A DNA stretch of 50,285 bases. It comes from a virus. The position numbers and the translations under genes are program-made. How positions within the stretch are numbered: the stretch's first letter is position 1; every line of letters begins with the position of its first letter. Of this stretch, positions 26,664-33,220 are shown one piece after another. The stretch is from the IMG/VR virus record IMGVR_UViG_3300011253_000436, positions 1-50,285 of that record. One strand, given 5' to 3'. The notes under the pieces are model-generated. The model saw nothing but the letters and a program-made list of their open reading frames with translations. It had not been told where the DNA came from and did no database searches.

Positions 26664-28717
26664 TATACAGTCTAACGTACAACCCCACAGCAGAGGATCA
26701 CGATACTCTTACTCTAAAGGGTGACGGTGCTATAGACTTTGAAGCCGCTAGTACTATCTTAATAAAAGATAACGAAGCTAGTGCCTTAGTTATAAAGGAA
26801 GGTGTGAATTCTTACCTGACACTTAAAACTACAGACTCTTCTGAGCAAGTAACTATACACAAAGCCACTCGTATAGCGGGAGACTTGAAGGTAGAAGGAG
26901 GGGCTTCAGGTGGAGTTAACTCTACTTCTACCCCAGTTATAGACTTGTATCAAAACGACTATCCCGCAGGCGACGATGGAGACATCTTAGGTAAAGTTAA
27001 GTTTACTGCACACAATGACAATGGGCTAACTCCAGAGACTATTGAATACGGCTCTATGTACGCCGAAATAATAGATGAAACTCCGGGGACGGAAGACGGC
27101 TCGTTACACTTCGGTGTGCAGACAGCAGGCTCCTTAGCTGCAACTGTACTTACTTTGAATGGCACAGTATCTACGCTAAATACTCCGTTAGTAATTAACA
27201 GTGATTACATGGAATTAGTAAGTACACAAACGTCTTCACAAGGAGAAATGCCAGTCCTTTCTTTGTACCGTAATAATACTACGGATATATCAGATTCAGA
27301 CGACATAGGTTCTATACGGTTCTTTGCTACTAACGAAGATAACCTAAAGTGCTTTTACGCAGGGATATACGCAGATGCTATAAAGCAAGACGACGACGGA
27401 GCGCATCAAGGAGCCATCAGGTTTCATTTAGCAGACGGAGGCGGTGGGGCTACTAGTTTTGGTACTGTAACTACTTCTATAGCGGGGGACGAAGACCCTA
27501 TAATGTCTCTGTTTAAGTACGGCTTATCTATGTCGCCTAACAATGATTTTATTCTAGGGCAGAACGGGGTACTTACTTTCGAGGGAGCTACCTCAAACAG
27601 CAATGAGACTCACCTTTTTTGCGTAGATCCTACTAATAATGACAACACTATCCTGCTCCCAGATGCTAGTGGCACAGTAGTATTAAAAGATAGTACAGAT
27701 ACGCTAACTAACAAATCTATAGCAGCAACTCAGTTAACCGGCACAATAGATAACGGTAGGCTACCTGCTGCTGCAACTAATATCACTTCTGTAGGTACGT
27801 TAAGTGGCTTGACTACTGGCGCTACTACAGTTAACGGTGCGCTTACCGTCAACAATGACTACATGGAACTGAGAGGAACTAACGATGGGGGGGATAACAC
27901 CTTACCGCTTTTGTCTATCTTTAGAGATGTTGCTGTAGCAGGGGTAGGGAGCGATCCTTTAGGTGGTATAGTGTTTAGTGGGCGTAACGAAGACGACAGG
28001 AAGGTCTCTTATGCCTCTGTCTATGCTGTTAGCTCTAACCAAGCCGATGATGGGGAACACGAAGGGGGGAGCATAGCCTTTACTGTTGCCGATGGCTCTG
28101 GTGCAGTAGATCCTTTTGACGACTTCAATAACGGAGAATTTGACACAGGGCATTCGGTAGTCCTTAACGCAAGCTCTACTAGGCTACAGACTTCGGGGTA
28201 CTTAGAGAGTACAGAAGGTAGGTTATTACTAGGCTCAAAACAAAATATACACAGTAGTGCGTTGCAAGGGGACGCTGGACAAAGTAGCTATGACCTGCAT
28301 ATGCCTGAAAGTAAAAGAGCTAAAGTTATGCAGATAGGCGGCATAGGCCCGTTTGATGCGTGGATTACAGGGAACCAATCCGTAGCTCAGATGATACAAT
28401 ACCGAGGCCAGAACATGATTATAGTGTCAGGCGGAGCACTTGAATTTGAATTACCCGCTTGTGCAGCATCTTCAGATATTAGTACAACTACCTGCAATAT
28501 AGGCGACATTTTTCAGATAAGTAACGCTGCTGGAGGCGCTTTAACTATAGACAGAGATGGTAGTGGTACAGCCCAAACGATATACCATTTCCCTAGCTTA
28601 ACGCTTACTCCGTTTACTAATAACCCTACGTTAGCTGTCGGTGGCACCATGATGCTACAAGCAGTAGCCGCTAATGTTTGGATGATATTTAACGACTCAG
28701 GATTATCAGATGCCTAA
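26660..28717 (+). CDS. Tail fibre with three-fold sequence repeats
   Basis: 685 residues, GTG start in a GTGA overlap with the previous gene. Contains LTNKSIAATQLTGTIDNGRLPAA and SVGTLSGLTTGATTVNGALTV, standard fibre shaft motifs. A unit of about 100 residues recurs three times, marked by (V/L)(L/I)(D/S)(L/I)(Y/F), then DDG/EDGxxHxG...F and a loop: about codons 90-165, 180-270 and 390-480. Ends in a beta-rich knob (PACAASSDIS, GGTMMLQAVAANVWMI). Likely a trimeric side fibre and host-binding protein; receptor unknown. Confidence 0.7.
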   Translation: MIYSLTYNPTAEDHDTLTLKGDGAIDFEAASTILIKDNEASALVIKEGVNSYLTLKTTDSSEQVTIHKATRIAGDLKVEGGASGGVNSTSTPVIDLYQNDYPAGDDGDILGKVKFTAHNDNGLTPETIEYGSMYAEIIDETPGTEDGSLHFGVQTAGSLAATVLTLNGTVSTLNTPLVINSDYMELVSTQTSSQGEMPVLSLYRNNTTDISDSDDIGSIRFFATNEDNLKCFYAGIYADAIKQDDDGAHQGAIRFHLADGGGGATSFGTVTTSIAGDEDPIMSLFKYGLSMSPNNDFILGQNGVLTFEGATSNSNETHLFCVDPTNNDNTILLPDASGTVVLKDSTDTLTNKSIAATQLTGTIDNGRLPAAATNITSVGTLSGLTTGATTVNGALTVNNDYMELRGTNDGGDNTLPLLSIFRDVAVAGVGSDPLGGIVFSGRNEDDRKVSYASVYAVSSNQADDGEHEGGSIAFTVADGSGAVDPFDDFNNGEFDTGHSVVLNASSTRLQTSGYLESTEGRLLLGSKQNIHSSALQGDAGQSSYDLHMPESKRAKVMQIGGIGPFDAWITGNQSVAQMIQYRGQNMIIVSGGALEFELPACAASSDISTTTCNIGDIFQISNAAGGALTIDRDGSGTAQTIYHFPSLTLTPFTNNPTLAVGGTMMLQAVAANVWMIFNDSGLSDA

Positions 28718-28973
28718 CATACAAGACTTACTAGATAGTGGTGATTTTGCAGCAGCTTTAGCAGCCGCAGCAGAAACTTATGTAGGTAAGATGCGAAGAA
28801 TAAGGAATGACTTACTTAAAGAAAGTGACATAACACAACTAGCGGATGCACCTCTTACAGACGCTAAGAAAGCAGAGTGGGTTGCTTATAGGCAGGCTTT
28901 GCGTGATATGCCGACCACTAACGCATCGGCAACCACATACGAAGAGATTACTTGGCCGGAGAAGCCTGCTTAA
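28710..28973 (+). CDS. Tail assembly chaperone-like small protein
   Basis: 87 residues; ATG sits 8 bp inside the fibre gene. Key pattern RRIRNDLLKESDI-x-QLADAPLTDAKKAEW-x-x-YRQALRDMP and the end TWPEKP match the Phage_tail_APC-type small proteins that follow fibre genes. It is the last plus-strand gene; its last 26 bp overlap the 3' end of a minus-strand gene. Possibly aids fibre folding. Confidence 0.7.
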   Translation: MPNIQDLLDSGDFAAALAAAAETYVGKMRRIRNDLLKESDITQLADAPLTDAKKAEWVAYRQALRDMPTTNASATTYEEITWPEKPA

Positions 28974-29127
28974 CTCTAATAACGTCAACTCGTACATTTT
29001 CAACGTCTTCGTTAATAGGTTCTGCTTCGCCCTTTATTAGTTTCTTACGAGCGTCGCTTTTGTTTCTTGCTTCTACTTCCCATACACTCTTAACAATGGC
29101 AGTAGTAGTTATCGTGTATTTATCCAT
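28948..29127 (-). CDS. DpnD/PcfM-like microprotein A
   Basis: 59 residues from ATG 29127; that ATG lies inside ATGGATAA, which contains the stop of the upstream gene, so coupling decides the start. Sequence MDKYTITTTAIVKSVWEVEA then KSDARKK: beta-beta-alpha pattern with (Y/W)xVxA before a helix. The same pattern is seen in genes at 37746 and 42676. Function unknown; the last gene of the leftward arm. Confidence 0.6.
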   Translation of the reverse strand: MDKYTITTTAIVKSVWEVEARNKSDARKKLIKGEAEPINEDVENVRVDVIRVKQASPAK

Positions 29128-29275
29128 TCTCACTTAACCCCATTGCCTGTCTATACATTTCATCTTCATCTACTACCGGAGGAAGATTGGTAGCAGGCTT
29201 TGGGAGATACTTACCGTACTTCTTATTGAACTCCCTGATTGCTGCGTCGGGTATTACTATTTTTTCTTCGTTCAT
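29120..29275 (-). CDS. 51-residue unknown protein
   Basis: Too short for a 60-residue cutoff. Starts MNEEKIVIPDAAIREFNKKY and ends ENG, with GAGGAAG 6 bases before the ATG. Acidic, helical start then a Pro-containing acidic tail. Its first 53 bp lie inside the previous small gene in another frame, and its end overlaps the next start, so it is one link of a coupled chain. Confidence 0.55.
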   Translation of the reverse strand: MNEEKIVIPDAAIREFNKKYGKYLPKPATNLPPVVDEDEMYRQAMGLSENG

Positions 29276-29378
29276 TTTTCACTTCCTCTTTTTTCTTTTC
29301 TTTCTTACCAAAAATAGAATCAAAGTTACTGTTAAAGGTGTCCTTGTTGTATGGACGAGGTGTAGAGCCTTTAGACAT
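29223..29378 (-). CDS. 51-residue conserved small phage protein
   Basis: MSKGSTPRPYNKDTFNSNFD followed by SIFGKKEKKK. The pattern GS-x-PRP ... F-x-x-x-FD-x-IFGK is, from memory, common in small phage proteins of unknown role, which supports the reading. AAGGA lies about 8 bases upstream. The C-terminal half is very basic and shares its DNA with the next gene in another frame. Confidence 0.6.
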   Translation of the reverse strand: MSKGSTPRPYNKDTFNSNFDSIFGKKEKKKEEVKNERRKNSNTRRSNQGVQ

Positions 29379-29395
29379 TACGGATTATCCTTCTA

Positions 29396-29551
29396 TCACA
29401 TTATCGCACAGCTACCTAACATAGATTTGTACACGATAATAAAGAAAGTAGCCATCAAAAGATTAGCCCCCCAAAACCAAGCAAACATTTCAAAGGTGTC
29501 TTTGTTTCCTTTAATAAAGGATTTAACCTTAGCCTTTTTAGTCTTTGTCAT
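29396..29551 (-). CDS. Small membrane protein (51 residues)
   Basis: MTKTKKAKVKSFIKGNKDTF then a single hydrophobic stretch (FAWFWGANLLMATFFIIVYK). The start forms a TAATG overlap with the preceding gene. Basic N-terminus and one membrane segment: an inner-membrane protein, possibly host-modifying. No family recognised. Confidence 0.55.
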   Translation of the reverse strand: MTKTKKAKVKSFIKGNKDTFEMFAWFWGANLLMATFFIIVYKSMLGSCAIM

Positions 29552-29733
29552 TACCAGTTTACTCCAAACCAAATACCAACGCCATGAACAATACCCACAG
29601 GAAACATAAACGCGCCAGCAATAAGTAAAAGATACTTAGCGTGGATAAGACAGTGAATAATGTGAGTAAACCATGCCCCTACGGACGTTATCATTAGTGC
29701 TAATGCAATGTATACCGAGTTTTCTTCGCTCAT
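29551..29733 (-). CDS. Small two-TM membrane protein
   Basis: 60 residues from ATG 29733, chosen because it forms an ATGA overlap with the upstream stop; the frame also has an ATG at 29745. Two hydrophobic segments (SVYIALALMITSVGAWF; YLLLIAGAFMFPVGIVHGV). Unknown role in the membrane. Confidence 0.55.
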   Translation of the reverse strand: MSEENSVYIALALMITSVGAWFTHIIHCLIHAKYLLLIAGAFMFPVGIVHGVGIWFGVNW

Positions 29734-29966
29734 CGTTTTTCCCATTTACGTTTGTGCCTAGGTTTATTCCTAGGGGCTTCTTTGAATTGAGTAGGCTTAC
29801 CGCCCTTACCATTTAGAAAGTCTATGTTCTGATAGTAGGCAGCAGAGAATCCTCTGTGCCATTCTAAGTCTGTCATAGAGTCTCGCTTAAAGGGGCTAGA
29901 CATCAACCCCTTCACGAAACAGTTATAACCCCATTGATACGCCTTTTGAAGTCGTTCTGCTTTCAT
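29730..29966 (-). CDS. RMF-like small protein (ribosome-modulation-factor fold candidate)
   Basis: 78 residues. MKAERLQKAYQWGYNCFVKG and SPF(K)R ... EWHRGFSAAYYQN resemble the ribosome modulation factor pattern: A-x-x-x-GY...G, a CP(Y/F)-like turn (here SPF), then W-x-x-GW/GF-x-x-A. The C-terminal 20 residues are basic. RMF dimerises and silences ribosomes; whether this protein binds ribosomes is inference. ATGA overlap with the next gene. Confidence 0.45.
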   Translation of the reverse strand: MKAERLQKAYQWGYNCFVKGLMSSPFKRDSMTDLEWHRGFSAAYYQNIDFLNGKGGKPTQFKEAPRNKPRHKRKWEKR

Positions 29967-30154
29967 TAAGTGCTTCCACTTTGTTTTTTATTGCTTTGTT
30001 TAGCGGCTTCGTACTCTGCACTGGACTGGACTGCAATGTAGTCGCAGCCATTATCAATAACCAATCTGCAAAAGTAGCCTAACACTTCCCCTTCGGAGTT
30101 GTGTACGGGTTCCAGTATATGCCCACAAGTAGGACATGGGGTCATTGCTGTCAA
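29966..30154 (-). CDS. Zinc-ribbon-like small protein, TTG start
   Basis: 62 residues. C7-PT-C10 and C29, C37 (CPTCGHILEP ... YFCRLVIDNGC) form a possible Cys4 ribbon. The frame opens with TTG 30154, 7 bases after a perfect AAGGAGG and overlapping the upstream TGA; the ATG at 30145 is too far from that site, so TTG is preferred. Probably binds nucleic acid or a partner protein; unknown. Confidence 0.6.
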   Translation of the reverse strand: MTAMTPCPTCGHILEPVHNSEGEVLGYFCRLVIDNGCDYIAVQSSAEYEAAKQSNKKQSGST

Positions 30155-30519
30155 ATTTTAGCCTCCTTCATTAACTCTATCATTTTCTTTGCGTACCAGA
30201 TAGCTTTATCTGCATTCTCAGAGGAAGAGCCTTTGTTCATCAGCCTAGCTCCGGTGTACTTAATAACATTACCATGACAGTAGTTAATAGCACCCTCAGT
30301 ACCGAGTACGTCGATAATGTAATCTATGGTTTCTATCTCACCTTTAGTGTAGTGGGCAGGACTGTTTACCATGTCTTCTTCAACCTTTTGGATTGAATCG
30401 GATGGGGAGGGGTTAGCTTTTACCCTAACAGAATCCCAGTCTGCGGGAGTGGCATCGTCAATAGATTCTTTAGGGCTTTGCCACTTCTGTACATGAGGGG
30501 AAGTGTAGCTTGTTGTCAT
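30151..30519 (-). CDS. DUF3310 protein (T7 gp1.7-like)
   Basis: 122 residues. VNSPAHYTKGEIETIDYI, YCHGNVIKYTGARLMNKGSS and ENADKAIWYAKKMIELM are the hallmark pieces of DUF3310, the domain of T7 gp1.7, a nucleotide kinase. The N-terminal 45 residues are variable. Likely phosphorylates nucleotides for replication or is a homolog lacking activity. Sits in the nucleotide/DNA arm beside endonuclease I. Confidence 0.85.
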   Translation of the reverse strand: MTTSYTSPHVQKWQSPKESIDDATPADWDSVRVKANPSPSDSIQKVEEDMVNSPAHYTKGEIETIDYIIDVLGTEGAINYCHGNVIKYTGARLMNKGSSSENADKAIWYAKKMIELMKEAKI

Positions 30520-30887
30520 TACTTATCTCCTTTTGGAGTTCTGTCTTCGGGGAAAATAGATACTACGGGCTGGCCTTTTGTAGTCTTCTTCTTACTCTTT
30601 TCCTTACTACCCCTTTCTCGTAGCTCTTCTATAATATCCTCTGCACCTTCAAAGAAAGATAACATAGATGCTTCACCTAAGTCTTGGACGTACTCTAACT
30701 TTATCTGGAGCAGCGTAGATATGCCATGCTGCAAGCTAGCTAGCCATTCGTAGATCTCGTCATCGAGACTATCAGTAAGAGTGTGGGACGAGCGTATAAC
30801 TAAGTCGTCGCCCGTAGAGGAAAGGATTATAACTACAGAGTCGTCTGCAACGTGGTAATTATAGTCGGGGGGATTGGGTATAGGCAT
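30519..30887 (-). CDS. Unrecognised protein
   Basis: 122 residues; its TAA overlaps the ATG of the DUF3310 gene. Acidic first two thirds with SLDDEIYEWLASLQHGISTL and a long helix (FFEGAEDIIEELRERGSKEK), then a basic Lys-rich tail. No family recognised. Conserved position between endonuclease I and DUF3310. Confidence 0.55.
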   Translation of the reverse strand: MPIPNPPDYNYHVADDSVVIILSSTGDDLVIRSSHTLTDSLDDEIYEWLASLQHGISTLLQIKLEYVQDLGEASMLSFFEGAEDIIEELRERGSKEKSKKKTTKGQPVVSIFPEDRTPKGDK

Positions 30888-30889
30888 TC

Positions 30890-31336
30890 TTACGCACCTC
30901 TTATTTTTTTAATGATTCCTAGGGATTTTCTGTTTACTTTCTCTCGCATCCATTCTTCAGGTATTAACTTAGACGCATGGAGAAAGCCGTTCTTCTCAGC
31001 CCACATACAAACTGTGGTCTTACTTCCTTTTCTAATTTTAGTAGACTTACTGTGGAATACAAACCTAATATCTAAATCAGGGAACTGCTCTCGAATTAGT
31101 AAGTGCTTCTTCCGGTCATCAGAAACAAAGATACCTTTGGACTCTATGACTATACCATTGGGTAGACAGAAGTCAGGGGTATACGTTTTGTTTTGAGCAG
31201 GCCATGTATACGGTATCTTAAATGGTTCGTACTCTGCTTCACAGCCGCACTCCTCTAGTTGGTCATATATCTTAGCCTCAAGGCCAGATCTAAATCCTCT
31301 AACAAAGGCGGCTCGGTTAGCCGGTGCAGGTCTCAT
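30890..31336 (-). CDS. T7-type endonuclease I (Holliday junction resolvase)
   Basis: 148 residues from ATG 31336 (TGATG overlap; a TTG is one codon upstream). FRSGLEAKI, NKTYTPDFCLPNG, VIESKG, DDRKKHLLIREQFPDLDIRFVF and KLIPEEWM follow T7 gp3 along its whole length. Catalytic residues fall at E20, D55, E65 and K67, the same numbers as in T7 endonuclease I. In T7 it resolves branched DNA and degrades host DNA. GAGGAG site 6 bases upstream. Confidence 0.93.
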   Translation of the reverse strand: MRPAPANRAAFVRGFRSGLEAKIYDQLEECGCEAEYEPFKIPYTWPAQNKTYTPDFCLPNGIVIESKGIFVSDDRKKHLLIREQFPDLDIRFVFHSKSTKIRKGSKTTVCMWAEKNGFLHASKLIPEEWMREKVNRKSLGIIKKIRGA

Positions 31337-31497
31337 CAATACTCCTCTTCACATATAGCAAAAATAATAATACATATTAACGCGACAGGCAGTGCTAGCT
31401 GTACCGCTTCAAGATCCTCAAATACAAAGTGTATACCTAACATAATTAAGGTAGCTGCGATAAAGGAGGCCAGTATTTTTTTAGTTAATTGACTCAT
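31336..31497 (-). CDS. Small two-TM membrane protein
   Basis: 53 residues, too short for a 60-residue cutoff. MSQLTKKILASFIAATLIML then a second hydrophobic stretch (LALPVALICIIIFAICEEEY). ATG 31497 lies 17 bp inside the nuclease gene and its stop overlaps the endonuclease I start. Unknown role; coupling supports it. Confidence 0.55.
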   Translation of the reverse strand: MSQLTKKILASFIAATLIMLGIHFVFEDLEAVQLALPVALICIIIFAICEEEY

Positions 31498-32365
31498 CTA
31501 TTCCGTACTCCGTATACCAATAGTGTTTAGGGTTTTGTGCTTTAGTAGTAGTAGCAGGTAGAAACTTAGCTTCAGGCCAACAGGACTTCATGTAGGGGCA
31601 GAAGGTACAAGTCATAGGGACTTTCATACTTCCCGTAGGCTTCTTTCCTCTAGTGGTCTCTACTTCGGCCTTAAAGCACTTCTTAAACGGAGCGTCACTG
31701 AATACCAAGTCTACCGTATCAGCCATCTCTCGTCTTTGTTTGGCGAGGTCTACTTCATCTAGTTCAGCACCAACTATGGTAACTTCACCAGTAGACTTAT
31801 TAACTACTACCCAACCACCTGCTTCTTTACCTTGGGCATCAGAATAGCCTACCATCTGCTTCATGTAGCCAAACGGATCGTCTTTCTTTAGCCCTGATAT
31901 ACCATTACGCCACTTGTTGTTGAAGGCGTATGGAGAGCAGCTCTTAGTATCGAATACAGCATTGTCGATATGAATATCGTCTTGGCCTTTTATGGTTCTG
32001 TTGTTTATCTTTAACTTTACGTCTTCTTTGCCGCCAGTGATGTTTAACCCGGCTGCTTTAAGTAGGACTTCCATAATACACTCGGTAGCATCACCTAGCA
32101 TCATTTTGACTATAAAGTTGTACTCATTGCGGGAACGTGGTGCGCCTTCCTTCTCTCTTTGTAACTGACAAGTAGGCTTTCCGATATTAGACATTCGGAT
32201 TCTAAAGTCTTCTTTGGGGCGGGGTGCGAGTTGTTTTCGGAGGCAATCTTTAAACATCTCGCCGGACTCTTCTATCCAATCATCGTCAATCTCAACAGGC
32301 TCCGAATTGGAGAGCCTGTCAAGACATAACTTTAACTGAGCCTCTAAGAGTTCAGCGTTAGCCAC
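31481..32365 (-). CDS. Cas4/RecB-like PD-(D/E)XK nuclease with Fe-S cluster motif
   Basis: 294 residues, GTG start overlapping the previous TAA. Nuclease core: GDATECIMEVLL (E95), KGQDDIHI (D129), FDTKS (D139, K141), KQMVGYSDAQ (Q170, Y174). Four Cys frame the core, C66 and C253-x2-C256-x5-C262, the AddB/Cas4 [4Fe-4S] layout. Likely a 5'-3' or dual-polarity DNA exonuclease for replication, recombination or host DNA breakdown. Next to a possible ssDNA-binding protein and endonuclease I, as in phage recombination modules. Confidence 0.8.
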   Translation of the reverse strand: MANAELLEAQLKLCLDRLSNSEPVEIDDDWIEESGEMFKDCLRKQLAPRPKEDFRIRMSNIGKPTCQLQREKEGAPRSRNEYNFIVKMMLGDATECIMEVLLKAAGLNITGGKEDVKLKINNRTIKGQDDIHIDNAVFDTKSCSPYAFNNKWRNGISGLKKDDPFGYMKQMVGYSDAQGKEAGGWVVVNKSTGEVTIVGAELDEVDLAKQRREMADTVDLVFSDAPFKKCFKAEVETTRGKKPTGSMKVPMTCTFCPYMKSCWPEAKFLPATTTKAQNPKHYWYTEYGIDESIN

Positions 32366-33179
32366 TTACTAAGTCGCCGGCTAGAGCACTTTCAATATCC
32401 GCACCAATACTATCACTTTCAGCATTAGCCCGCATAGCTTCTTCGTAAGAGCGATTTACCTGCTCGTTCTCACCTTTAACGTACTCTAGTACTACTTGCA
32501 TTGCATCAACAGTGTCTTGATCTAAACCTAGAGGAGACATAAAGTCTACGTCGAAGTCCATCACAAAGTAAATTACACTGCCTTCTTTCTTTTTAACCGA
32601 AGATATTTCACATTCGTAATTGTAAATCTGCTTGTTGGCCGGTAACTTATCTACTACTTGGCGACCAAATGGCATAAAGTTAGCACCCTTCAGGCGTATA
32701 CAGCAGCCTACAGGTCCTACAGTTACTTCTTTACCATCAGCAGTCTTACCAGTGTACTCCACAATACCGTACAGCATACGGAAACAAGTAATGGATTTAT
32801 ACAGAGGCTTTTCTTCGGGATGCTCGGCTAGATACTTACTAGAAGGCTTACCGCATCGTAGAGTACCCTTCTGGTCTCTAGCTTCTTTATTGAAGTTAGG
32901 GATCATCAAAGTCTTATTGACCAGTTTGCTTTCTTCAAGATCAAAGTCTAGCCATTGGTAGTATTGAGCGATAGGCTTAAACTTAACTTTCTCAGCATAC
33001 ACAGGCTCTTCTTGGTCAGTGAGCATGAATGTACCTTTCTTTAGTTGACGCTCAAAGTCGTCCTCTTCAGAATAGTTTAGTTTAAGTACAGGGATTCGGT
33101 CTGTAGTTTCTTCAACTAGACCGAGGGATTTTGCTAGTGCGCGTTCATCTTCTGCGCTGATTGTTGCTAGTTCAGACAT
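32358..33179 (-). CDS. Putative ssDNA-binding / recombination protein
   Basis: 273 residues, AGGAGA site before ATG. A central beta-rich core (YKSITCFRMLYGIVEYTG, NKQIYNYECEISSVKKKEG, GSVIYFVMDFDVDF) and a long acidic C-terminus. Equivalent genes in related phages sit between polymerase and the Fe-S exonuclease. An ssDNA-binding role is inferred from this and from the OB-like beta pattern; no diagnostic motif is visible, so it could be another replication accessory. Confidence 0.45.
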   Translation of the reverse strand: MSELATISAEDERALAKSLGLVEETTDRIPVLKLNYSEEDDFERQLKKGTFMLTDQEEPVYAEKVKFKPIAQYYQWLDFDLEESKLVNKTLMIPNFNKEARDQKGTLRCGKPSSKYLAEHPEEKPLYKSITCFRMLYGIVEYTGKTADGKEVTVGPVGCCIRLKGANFMPFGRQVVDKLPANKQIYNYECEISSVKKKEGSVIYFVMDFDVDFMSPLGLDQDTVDAMQVVLEYVKGENEQVNRSYEEAMRANAESDSIGADIESALAGDLVSG

Positions 33180-33220
33180 TATTGTCTCCTATTGATTATG
33201 GATTTTGGATTATACTACTA

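Noticed and set aside
29187-29609. 140-residue plus-strand frame opposite the small early genes
   Set aside because: It runs antisense to a chain of coupled minus-strand genes with good ribosome sites; its own start lacks a site and its product is an unlikely Phe/Leu-rich sequence.
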